From NCBI GenBank assembly GCA_034008185.1, contig CM067085.1:80278275-80342274 (forward strand): a DNA stretch of 64,000 nt, read 5' to 3'. Positions 52,921 through 64,000 of the stretch are shown here, piece by piece; within the stretch, counting starts at the first letter, position 1, and every line of letters begins with the position of its first letter. Position numbers and translations under genes: made by a program. This DNA is from Gorsachius magnificus (lineage: Eukaryota > Chordata > Aves > Pelecaniformes > Ardeidae). The notes under the pieces are model-generated. The model was not told where the DNA came from, did not search any database, and worked only from the letters and a program-made list of their open reading frames with translations.

Positions 52921-55900
52921 CAACTGATGCACTTACCAGGCTGCCCAGGCATATCTAGTCTCCGTCAACTCCCAAGACAAGCAGCTAGTTTTAAACTAGC
53001 TAGATTCGCAATGAAAAGAACTTCATCGTGTTTCTTGTGGCAATAGCGATTACAAGCAGATGTTTGCTGTATAGGGCAGAGAGTCTGATGGTAGACGTAG
53101 AAGATGACTCTATCCATTTGCTTTTTATACAAACCTTTCCTTGCTAGAAGCTGGTGACTAAAAGTGATACAAATAATTGCTTGTATTTAGAAATACTCCA
53201 GACAGAGGAAAGGCAAAATAAACTGGTTTTCCTCCTGTTTTATTCTGTTCAAGGTACAAGACAGAAAGCGCTGATTCTGAAATTAATCCTCTGAAGGTAT
53301 TTTTTTAGGGAATGCTTTGTATAGACATACTGTGGTTTCTAATACATGAATATAAATTACAGCTCACAAATGGCAGTTTCCTGCATCTTGAATATTGATG
53401 TATTAGTTCATTCAGTATATAGAGAGCTAATTATGCAAAAGCAAGTTCTAAGGGGGGAAAAAAAAAAGTACTCATTTGCTGGAGTCTGAGTATTGAAGTG
53501 TCCATATGGCTTCAACCCTTCCTTTGTCTTCACAGCGTTGCCGAAACCATAGTCACAGCTAAATGGCTCTTTCAAAACCCTTTTATGGTAGAAGAGAAAA
53601 CAGGCCAGACTGCTTTGAGTCAGGCTGCTAACCAAGTCATGAAAGAGATTTACGGACACAATAGCACATTGTACATTCTGTGAGATTTTTACAAGTTTTA
53701 TGAGCCAAATAATAGATCCATTGGTAGTCTCAGCAGGTTCTTCCCACACCCTGAGTCTGCGCATCCATAGAACAGACTCCTGCAGGGGAGAAAGGATCAA
53801 GTGCTGGCAGCTTTGAGTGTGTCAGAGAACTTCTTGTGAGTCGTTTTGATCAAATTCGTGTGAACTAAAGATAGCTTTCTGTCCCACTCCTATTCACTAT
53901 AAATACTTTGGGTTTTTTTAATAGAAGTCTGTGCTGTAATCACTAAGGCTGTATCAGGGTGGAAAGAAAGAAAAACAGATTTTTCTCCTCCTTTCATCGA
54001 AACCTTTTGAGCATTTCCTGTGGAAATAGTGCTAATGATTACAGAAATACTTAAATCAATGATGAGTTGATGAGTATTAGTATGGCCTGCGGGTTTGGAG
54101 TTGTATTTTAATCCACTAGTGGAAAAATGACAAAAATTATGACTGATTATCTGCTCAGCATGGTCATGAGGGAAGTTTATGTTTAGATTCAGACTTGAAA
54201 AAACTGTCACTGGTCTGAGGGAGTTACAGCTGCAGGAAAACATTGTTCCCTGGTGAAGTTCTACTGAAGGATTCTTGTTTGTCTCAGCCCCAGAGCGTTC
54301 ATTTTTTCCCTATTTTTACTCCTCTTTGATTTTGTTAGAAAGCAAACTGTCATAGAAATGATTGTCATTTATGGTGGCTTTTGTGAGTGCAACTGAAAAT
54401 AAAGTTTTGATGGCATTCTGATGTTGTTATCTGTAGCTTTGCAAGATAGGGCAGTATTTTGTGGGTTTAATTCAACTTCAGGGAACTTTGATCAGGCGAT
54501 GAGGTTTATTGATGCACAGTTTGTATTGTTAATTGCACAAATCCATAATATTGTGGATGCCAATCACTTATATGTGTGGGTGTTTGTCTCTCACTGTTCT
54601 AATGGCTGTGCCAAGAAGACAACATGGTAAGAATACTATCAAAAGTGAAGTCTGTACGTGTGTATATATGTTTGGGACAGTTTAGAAGAAAAAAAAAAAA
54701 GTGTCAGCATGACAAGTAGTCACAGTTTAGGAAAGAATTCTTCCTGATGACCTTGAAATTTCATTGCAAGGAGCCTTTTTTAGACCTGGAAATGTCCCTG
54801 CCCCAGTGGAATATTTGCCAGCCCCAGTGTATACGTGTTTGTGAGCTGCTGCGTATCACTCTCCTGTGGAGACTTGCCTGTTGAGGTGCAAGTTGTGGCT
54901 TGTGAGCAGAAAGTTTGTTGGGTTTCTGCATTGTCTGACAGCGTTACACATCAAGTACCTGAGCGTGGAGGGAGTGCCTGACACCAAGGCACCAAATGAT
55001 CAGGAGCTTCTTTTTGAATCTGTAGCTCTAATTTTTTTTTTTTTTTCCTTTTTGCAACTGCAGCAAGGGCAACAGCATCATGGAAGGTGGAATTGTCAGA
55101 TGGAATGGATTTTGTTGAGGAGAAAAGGAGTATGCCCATACAGCTGACTTTCACTTCACACATCTTTCTCTGTCGTTATGGATTTGACATCCAACTCCAA
55201 GATCATTATTGGTGTCAGTGATGTTTCAGAGATACTTACCTTTTTTCCTCATGTTTCTCTACTTAGTAGGAACTGAAGCTTCACAAACATCAAAGCAGTT
55301 GCCTTTTCTATACAAGCTGTATGATTCAGCAAGATAAGATCCTGTTAGAGCTGATCTAATGGTAAATACATAGAATTAGCTTGCAGTGAAAACACGTTTT
55401 GAGGCTTGGTGGGTAGTTGCAAGTTAGGCACTGCCCTCTGCTGGAGAAAAAAACACTTTGAGTACATTTTTTTAATTGCCATGGGTATTAAAATCACATT
55501 TTTCATATTAATTTCATTATAACTTTCATAGTAATAAGAAGTCGGTAGCCTGACTGTTGGAAGTCAGTTGCTTTTTTCACCAGAGGCATAGAATGCAGGG
55601 GAAAGATTTCCCCCAGCCCCCCTTAAATTATAGAAGCAGGTCCCAGAGGGGTCTTGAGAAATTTCTTTGTGGGGGTGTGTCAGTGAGATTGTTCTGATTT
55701 GTTCAGACCCTCCAGCAGAGATTCTGTAACCTCCCAAGAGAATCTGTTCTACCTCCCAAACTAGATTAGTCTAACGGTCTTTTCGTTGTTGCTGCAGAAA
55801 AGTTTTTCCTAAAATGCGATATGAATCACCTTTTTGCACATACAAGTGATAATTATTTTTTTTTGGTCCATCTATCTTCTTTTTGTTACTTGATTTAATT

Positions 55901-56592
55901 TTCCATTGCGATAAGTTTTGGCTATTGCAGTAAATTGGATAAATCATCTTGTCTTGTACTTTTAATCCCATTCTGGTAGTAATCAAGTTGTGGGTAGTAG
56001 AATTTTTTCTTCAGCCTTACACCAGGCTTGTTTCTTACAATGTGCGCCCTTTCTCTGCTTAGAAGGGGCAGCTATTTCTTTAAGTGTGTAAGATAGTTAT
56101 TCCTAAAAGCTTTCAGCAGCCCAGGAAAATTTTAAAAAAGACTTAAGGAGTTACATATGTAACTGCAGCTCTCAAGTAGTTCATTCCCTTCAAATCATTA
56201 TGAAAATGTTGCCCTATTTATTTGGAGTTAATGAAAACTCATTTTATTTGATTGAATGCAGTTATCCATACTTAGTGATGGAATCTTACACCCAAGTTTC
56301 AGTATTTTCTCGTGTTGCATTGTGTTTGACCAACAGGCTAGTCTCTGAAAAGACGGTTGAGCAGTTCTGTAATCTTTTGGGTGCAAAGTGATGAATACAA
56401 TCTAAGCTGGTGTTTGCAGTAAATACGCAGGAAGCGTGATTCTACTGCTCGGCAAGACAATTCACTTTTCAGTCTGCTGTCCTAGTTCATGTTTCCCTAG
56501 TAGAGAGATTCCCAAGTTAGCCTGTTACTGTTTGGGGCTTTTTGTTCTTTCCCAGCCCCCAGTTTCTGAATGCCCTGATTAGCTCTAAGATC

Positions 56593-56647
56593 GGGGGGGG
56601 GGGGAGGAGTTGTGCATTGTTTTGGGATTTTTTTTTTTTTTTTTTTT
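56593..56647. repeat. G12 and T20 homopolymer pair
   Basis: G12 (56593-56604) and T20 (56628-56647) separated by 23 bases. Low-complexity sequence. Confidence 0.85.
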
Positions 56648-57990
56648 GCATACTGTGAGGAGGGAATTTTTTCTTTGCAAATGATAATCCTCATATGAAT
56701 TCAGTCAAGTGGATAGTGACTTTCTAATTATTCTGGCCTTTATTGTGAAGTCTTTTGGCAATGGCTCTTGCGTGCCCTTCTTCTGATGCTGAAATGGAGT
56801 TTAGGGTATTTTGCTTGTGGAGCATCTTCTGTAACACTAAGTATGCTTTGGTTAATCTAAAATGCTGATAATTCTAAGAGCAGCATGCATTCTCTCTATT
56901 TGCCTACTAAAGGATAATCTTACATCTGTCTTAGCGTGAATTTGACCCTGTTAATGTCTGTATTCTTGTATTATTCCTTACTAACTCTTAAATCATGTCT
57001 GATCTGGAATCATCAAAAGCCACTACATGCACCGAAATTGCACTGAGCTTTCAGTTGAAAACTGTCTGTAAAATTACTTTGCACTAATTTCCTTGGCACC
57101 AGTAGTAATACTAGTGGCAGTAGATATTTAACTGATCTTACCAGTGTCTTTGTTAGATGATCAGTAACTCCTATCAAGCCTTATTCACAGATGAGAAACA
57201 TAAGCTGGAAAGGTCTGAATGTGAAACACAGGATAGAAGTTTTGAGGTACAAAGAAATACTCTTCTTACTTTGTCTCTAGCAATCTTGTGAAATTTGAAT
57301 TTAAATGAATTACTCTTTTTCTCCAAAATATTAATGCCTGTGGCTCGCAGATGCTGACAGTTACACGTTGCTATTGACAATATACCCGAGTCAAAATGCT
57401 GGTGTCAGTGAAAGAGATTCTAGCAAATGGTGACAAGCATTCCCTTTTCAAAGAAAGGAGAGAAGAAGAGTGGGTTTTACTTTTAAGGCGTTGTCTGGTT
57501 CACCTTGATTTGTGATCCCTTTTGTTGTATTTTCTCTCAGATGCTGTGGTTGTTGAAATGACTGGTGATGTCTGACAGTGTTTTCCTGTGTGGAATTAAG
57601 CCAAGGTGTAATCCTGGACCCAATCTGTTGTGTTGCAGTAGGCCCCGTATTGCCTCATTTGCCAGAAAACAACACGCCGTTTCCCGCAAAAGTGGTACCT
57701 ATGGGGAAGAAAGAAAGGTGTTGAGTTATAATCCTGCCATGCCTATTTTTTTCTACCTCATTTTATCTGTCTTGGTAAGAGCAACCCTGTGCATAATGAA
57801 AAGGATCTGAAATTTTGAGTGACGACTAAGCAGTAAAGCGCATGAAACTTAATCTACTCGTAAAGTGAGGTGGGGTTTTTTCCATTTTCAATTTCTGTGC
57901 AAATAGTTGTGCCAATTGACACAAAGAGAAGAAAAAGATCTTTCTGTCTGTGTGATGGCATCTGCTGGAATTCTTACAGCTTGCAGTAGG

Positions 57991-58034
57991 CTTTTATATA
58001 CATATATGAAAAGGTGTGTGTTTATATATAAAAG
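57991..58034. repeat. Perfect 10-bp AT-rich inverted repeat
   Basis: CTTTTATATA (57991-58000) and TATATAAAAG (58025-58034) pair across 24 bases that include GTGTGTG. Possibly just AT-rich low-complexity sequence. Confidence 0.6.
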
Positions 58035-61000
58035 GTATGAGTGCTGCACAGAATTTTACTCCTTTACATGTGAGGTATTTAAACCGTTAATAACAGCAGA
58101 GATCTGACTAGTCTACCATCTTTTGTGTAGATCTTTTCTGAACTGTTGCTGAGCTATGTCTCTTGTGTGGAATACTTATTTTTCTATTCATTTTGGGCTT
58201 TCGTAATGTTCCACAGGAACTGTGCCTTGAAGATGATAGTTACTGATGGTCTTGGCTCCTTTTCATAATTTTGAAGGTGGACTAATAGCAAAAGCTGCCC
58301 AAGACATGAAAATCTTTATATTTAACTCTGTCATAGCAATACCTTACTGAAGTTGATTTTTAAATGTATGCAAGTGTATGAACCACAAGGGGGAGTGAGT
58401 ATATAGCTTGTGGAAGGCAGATTATTAATAAACATTTCAGGTGATTTTACTGATAAAGCCTATGGAGGTAAAGCTCCTAATCTCTTGGAGCCATGTTTAT
58501 AGATAATAATTAGAGTAAGATGTCTACATATCTTGCCTCTTTTTGGAGACGTACTGTTTAGATACAGTTTGGCCTGTGGAGAGGGTAGCAGAAGGAGCAT
58601 CAGCACATCTGGGCTGGGCTGCCGTCTATTCACGTGTGCTCTCCAAGGAGCAGGTTTGTCTGAGATTTTTGTATGTCCGATACTATTAGGAACTAAGCAG
58701 CTACACAAATGAGGGAGTATAATGTTATGTTGGCTATCTAGAATACCCAGAGGTTGTTTGCCTCCATGCCCGCAAATCCTTCTGTTAGTAAAATGCTGAA
58801 AGGGAGGTGTATGAGCCCAGGTGAGCTTGCTGCTTTTGCTTCAACAAAGTGTACTGTGCAAAAATGTGGGAGAGGGACCGGCCTCTTCAACCTCCAACAT
58901 GCTGGTAAAGACTTTTGAAAAACTGAACTCTGACAGTGTCTTGTGAGTTTTATTTTAGTGCTACACATCCAAAATCTCCCTTTGTAGACAAGGAAAGTAT
59001 TTTAGGGTCTTCAGGATTTTTAGATAAATAGCTGATTTTGAAATGCCTTCGCTTACCCTGGTGTAGTAACAGAATTTTTTCATCTTTGAATTATATTTGG
59101 AATTGGTGTAAATCTCAGACAAACAAACACTTTACTTTAACAGGACTGGGGAGGCTTTCAAAACCAGAAATCTAAAGTCAGTAGTTGTGTTAATGCTTTT
59201 GATATGCAAGGGAGCTCTTGCATGCTGTCCACCAAAGCTAAAGTTGGACTAATGACAGCTAAGTCAGCAGGAAAGAGAAGAAAATATGAGCCGTTAAGTT
59301 GTGAACTAATTAGGAACAAATGGAAATTCATGCCTTTTCATATTTTCTTTCTTTTCTTTTTTCCAATTCGAGGAATAAATTGAAGGAAAGACAGATGAGA
59401 CATTACAAAATCGCTTCATGTTTGTACATGGGCTGGCAGACAGTAGATGAAGCTCAAGAATATGTATACTAGTTTTTGGTAGGATCACTAAAACCTGCTG
59501 GTGGCTTCTTAATAGGAAGATGGCTAGTAGGAAAATCAGGCCAATCGCCAGATGACTTTAAAGTTTGTATGTTTTAGTTATAAAAGATCAGATTTTTGAA
59601 AGGTATTTGGATGTCTTAAAGTGCAAATTGGGACCTAGCAGGAAGTTCATAATCAGGTTGGGCGTTTATTTTTTGTAGCTGCCAATCTGGGTTTTTGTGA
59701 GAGATTTTCAAAGAGGTTTGTTCAAGCAGTGTTGAAAACTGAATAGATGCAAATTCTGTTTTCTCACTATTCCTGTACAACTGCAGTGTATTTCTGACTT
59801 TGCCTCACGGAACTGCAACAGAGAGGAGGAAGAAATTATGCTGACCTCTCCCACACCACGCCCGTGCAATGCAAACAAGGGTGATTACAGTTCCATCTGT
59901 ATCTATTGGTTTATGATCAGAAGCCGCACCACCAGCAATCTGCAGCAAGTGAGGTTATAAAAGAGAATAGGAAAGACTCAGTTCTATTAAGAATTGATGC
60001 GGAAATGGTAGGACATGAGCTGGGTTGTGGGACTGGATGCGCCTGTAGACAGTTGAGTTAGGACCAGCTAAAAGTAAGCAACGCTTTCTTGCATGCAGTG
60101 TTGTCATCCCCTTCCACTTACTCTACACTTTTTAAAAAGTGTTCGGCTGTAAACAGTTGGGCACTACTTGTATTTGGAGGCATCCCCCCCCCGAACTTTG
60201 TTAGAGGCAATGGGCTATGTCCAAAGGGCTAAGTAGTAAAACTAAATGGTAGTGGGCGTTGTGAAGATGATGTTTGTGTGGACAAATTATTTATTGGTTG
60301 TTATCCCCCGTTTCCTGACTTTTTCTTACATTAAAAAGAACAAATAACTGGTTATAGAGAAAAGTCTTTATGTATTAAATGAAGACTGTTTCAATCTGAA
60401 GATTTAAATGCTTTCATTTTCTTTGTTGTTTTTCTTTCAAATGTTATTTGTATTGTACTTCATTACAACCTTACAGGTGCCATTTTACAGCCACAGGCAC
60501 TCACAACCATAGTTAGACTGTGTACATGCACTGTGTAATCAGGACATATCTTTATTCCATGACATCATTAGTCCAGTGACAGCAAGCAGCGTGCTCTGGA
60601 TTGGCTGCGTGCTGTATCAAATCAGATTTATGTTGTTGACCCTTGTATGGGACACCATGTCTTCTTTCATTTACAGCTGGATTTCTGCCTGGGTTATTCG
60701 CTTTCATTTAGTGGAGAGAAATCTAAAGCATTACATGTATTTCACTGAATATCGTTAGGCTGATTTAAATGCTGAAATGATTTGTTGATGTAGTACCAAG
60801 TAACAGTGGCAAGCCACCAATTCCCTCATCTAATTTAGTCTGAAATTATTTCTCTGCAATATGAAATTACAAATCATAATTCTGTGTGTATTATAAGCAC
60901 TTCCATGAACATAAGTGGTATTTGATTCAAAATGGCTTCTTGTAGATCTGCAGACTGTTGATAACTTCAGGCTGCTTGTGAGTTTTTGAGTGTTTATATT

Positions 61001-61037
61001 TTTATAGAGTTTGGTTGCTTTACTTGAGCCACAAAGA

Positions 61038-61093
61038 TTTTTTTTTTTTTTTTTTTGGGGGGGGGGATGAGAGAAAAAGAAACCAACCCCCCC
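61038..61093. repeat. T19-G10 junction followed by C7
   Basis: T19 (61038-61056) directly abuts G10 (61057-61066), and C7 follows at 61087-61093. The G and C runs could pair as a hairpin with a 20-base purine-rich loop. Confidence 0.8.
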
Positions 61094-63086
61094 TAGAGAA
61101 ATTATCCCTACATTCTGTCTTGTTTAACCTGTACAATTAAAGCAGCCTAAGAGGATTCCCCCAGAGCAGGTTCACACTATCCAGTATGAAGACTTTAAAC
61201 TCCTGCGTATGCAATGTGCTGTGTGTGAGTGGAGCTGGACACAGTTTAGGTGTGTCAGGGGAACAGTCCCAATATGCAGTGCTGGGTAAGTGTAATTTAA
61301 ACCAGACCATGCAAACACCCGAAATAACTCTAGAGGCTTTGTAATAACGCAGGTGGGGTTGGCAGAGATGCCTTAATTTCTCTTCCTGATGGACTGTTAG
61401 GAACTCAACACAGAATGTATGATCAAATGTCCTTAAACTCATGTGGCCTTGAATTCTGTGAACATAGAAATCCTTTCTTAATAAACTTAGTTATCAAAAC
61501 CACCCTAGCCAGCCATCTTTAGGAACGGATGAAGGGATTATCAGATATTTTAAGATTCTTGGCAAGAATCTTTGAAAACAAAGAAATGAAGCTGATGGTT
61601 GATCTGTTGATGCTGGAGAGCATTAGAAATACATCAATAGATTGATTTAGCAGAAAGATTGTATTCAGTGTTTCCAGGGTGCAAGAAACAGATGTGCAGA
61701 GTCTAAGAACCCAAAGTACCAGCAAAAAGTCGCAGGACAGGAGAGTGAAAACGTGGCTAAACCATCCTTTGTTTCTCTCAGTCAATATTTAAAAGCGTAA
61801 ATCTTATCTACGTATTAAGTGTACCAGCCTGAAGGCTGGCTGAAAGCGGCTCCATGATAGCCAACAGTGCAGGAACTATCATGCTGTCACCCAGAGGTTT
61901 CTCAGGTACTCTTTGAGATTCCTTCCAGTAGTCTTAATTTTGACAGTCATGCAACAGTTCTGGTTCTGACTCTTAAGAATGTGTCATCCATTCATTGAAC
62001 TATATGTGCAGAAGTCATGTTAACCTTTAATGAAAATAAAAATCCCCTTAGTTCCGTTTAAAAGAAATTAGGTTCACTATCTAAATAAAGCACCCTCTTT
62101 CCTGCCAGTTATACTGTTGATAAAAAGTGTCAGCAGCTGCTGTGTGAAATTGTACAGTATTATTTTTTAAGGTTCATTATTTCTGGCAATCTCACAGCAT
62201 ACATAATTTTTGATTCTTTACTTACTCCATTACAGACAGGAAATAAAGAACTGGCAATTACCATTTGTAATTTATGCCCTGCTGTTTATGTTGAGCTGTG
62301 GATGTAACACTTCAACTTTTTTCACTGCTGCTTAGTAACAAGCCTTTCAAATGAAAAATAGACACGCCTACATCAAGTACGTATTAGGCCAGATTTACAT
62401 TCCAGACTGAGCTGTGCTGTTCCCATTGAAGGGGGGAGACTGTGCCTACAATCCAGGGAATCTGTTGAAGATACACCCGTTGTGCCCTTCTGCTCTCTGT
62501 AGGGAAAAGACAAGAGGGGGAATCTAGGTCCTGTTGAAAAGGTTTGGGAAGACGATTCACATGCAGAACTTCATTCCTTGCCTCCTTTGTGTTTTTACAA
62601 CTTGTTTCAGGGGAAGGAACCATATTGAGAATTATATCACTCAAACTAGACCAATAGACCTATCCCAGTAAGTATCCCTGGGTAAACGAGTCATACAAGA
62701 AGATGCAAAACTAATAGGTCTTTCTGTAAGACATGAATGTACGTGCAAAGTTATCGAGGCCTGGGGAAATACATGTGTGTGAGCTATTGAACTACAATAA
62801 TGATTGGATTTGGAATCTAGAACTTGACAAAGTAGGAAAACATGAGTACCTAAAGGATACTGCACCCCCTCTGGTGTCTCAAGTACCATATCGTGCTACT
62901 ATGGGCACTTGGGTGTTGGATTTTTTTCTTTTCATAAAGTGCTTCAAGTTGAACTCTATTAGAACTGCCACTCCAACCCTTGGGTTTTTGGAAAGTTGGG
63001 GGATTTTATTCTTGGCAATGATTGACAACCTTTGTCTGGATTCCAGTGTAGGTTTACTCATTGCTAGGTCGTAATACTTCCTGTCC

Positions 63087-63087
<1 letters not shown>

Positions 63088-63113
<26 letters not shown>
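63088..63113. repeat. Poly(T) tract, T26
   Basis: Twenty-six T followed by AAAACCCC. It could be the tail of a minus-strand retrocopy, but nothing recognisable lies beside it. Confidence 0.85.
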
Positions 63114-63118
<5 letters not shown>

Positions 63119-64000
63119 CCCATAAAGAACTCTCTCCTTTTTGGAACTTACTTCTAATTCTTTTCAGAGAGAAAGTGGCCCACCTGATTTTGCATTGCCA
63201 AAAAGATCAGTAGTCCTACTAGCCCTTCTTGTCATCCGCTGTGGTTTTGAGTTACTTGTCTTGATAGATTCCATTCATGATATTCCAGCTGTAACCTTAG
63301 TGTATTGTGCACTGTGTACACTTTGTGTAATACTTTCTTGTCGCCATTAAAAAGCAGAATTGCCTTGACTGATGCATTCTTGAATTTCATTTCCCTTTTT
63401 GTCATTTTCCCCTCCCTCTCTTCTGTAAATTGGATTAGGGTGTTCTCATAAGAACTTCTTGATGAAAATTCTTCAGAAACACAGTGCTTGATGAGGTGTC
63501 CTCTCACAGTATCAAAAAACTCTAGAGAAGTCATAGTTGAGGCTTTTGTGTTTGGAGTTTTGCAGGGTATCTTTTAATCTTATCTTCTCTGGCTACCTGC
63601 TAAAGCAATCCTATGGATTTCCTCAAAGTGGAAAACCAAAGTAAATTAAAATATGCTGCAGCATAGAGTAGAGGGAAAAGGAGGATGCTTTCACATTCTT
63701 AGTATTTTATCTACTCGTTCATTAACTGAGTTTGTCATAAACTGCTTGGAGAGGCATTTCCTCTCGCCAGCTATAGCAGGACTCCATCTTCAAAGTCATT
63801 ATTTTCAGCTTCTTTTCTGAGCCAATCTTTCATCCTTTTTCTTGCCAGAGTAATCACTTTTCAATCCATTTAATGCTCTGATCTTTTATTCCTACAGAGT
63901 TTTCCTTTTCTCAAAAGAGTCACAGGCATAACATCTGCTACTAACTATGAACGTTCTGGTTTTAGCGCTTAACTTGGTGCTAGATACCTGCAAACCTTAG

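Larger units (their letters stand above)
49571..64000 (+). other. BCAR3: BCAR3 intron after coding exon 2 (runs off the window)
   Basis: At least 14.4 kb, phase 0, starting GTAAGG. It holds a CR1 tail, the GC-rich LTR-like block, homopolymer tracts and a splice-site-flanked open stretch at 54437-54626. The next BCAR3 exon (FSKER...) is not present before the end of the window. Confidence 0.85.

Noticed and set aside
62733..63074. 113-codon frame on the + strand
   Set aside because: Chance length, overlaps frames on the other strand, no motif.
63141..63350. 69-codon hydrophobic frame next to the T26 tract
   Set aside because: T-rich DNA gives Leu/Val/Phe-rich products by chance. No recognised family and no retrocopy structure.
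1..64000. CRISPR arrays, bacterial operons, tRNA and rRNA genes
   Set aside because: No regularly spaced repeats, no tRNA A/B boxes, no ribosomal sequence. The organism is a vertebrate, so such systems are not expected.

Overview
The window reads as nuclear DNA of a vertebrate, almost certainly a bird. It is AT-rich, nearly all intronic or intergenic, has one strong CpG island, and carries CR1 LINE copies with the typical 3' end (ATTCTGTGATTCTATGA). No bacterial operons, CRISPR arrays, tRNA or rRNA genes were seen. Almost all open frames of 60-170 codons are the length expected by chance in DNA of this composition.

The firmly recognised gene is BCAR3 (NSP2/AND-34, an SH2 plus Cdc25-homology adaptor that binds p130Cas), on the + strand. 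A CpG island at about 25.74-26.53 kb holds a probable promoter and a non-coding first exon, with a consensus splice donor at 26110/26111. The first coding exon is 32621-32948 (ATG at 32629). The second coding exon is a 40-nt exon at 49531-49570. The introns are about 6.5 kb and 16.6 kb. A third intron runs from 49571 to the end of the window, so the SH2 and Cdc25-like exons must lie beyond 64 kb.

Upstream of the island, also on +, is an unexpected find: a sterile alpha motif (SAM) domain split over two exons. The N-terminal half is in an exon ending at 10975 and the C-terminal half starts at 14281. The phases match (0/0) and together the halves make one SAM fold. The second half is broken by one extra base near 14341. 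I cannot name this gene. It is either a decaying SAM gene, an undescribed small SAM gene with an assembly indel, or upstream exons of a longer transcript. A weaker candidate coding exon lies at 1363-1462.

Repeats are sparse: one 0.66-kb CR1 3' fragment (21606-22265), two CR1 tails (40.39 kb minus, 50.43 kb plus), a GC-rich LTR-like block (about 52.45-52.86 kb), homopolymer and microsatellite tracts, a 24-bp tandem duplication and several perfect short inverted repeats.

Layout: 1-10.8 kb, mostly featureless with a possible small exon; 10.86-14.4 kb, SAM exons; 14.4-25.7 kb, non-coding with CR1; 25.7-26.5 kb, CpG-island promoter; 26.1-64 kb, BCAR3 exons and introns.
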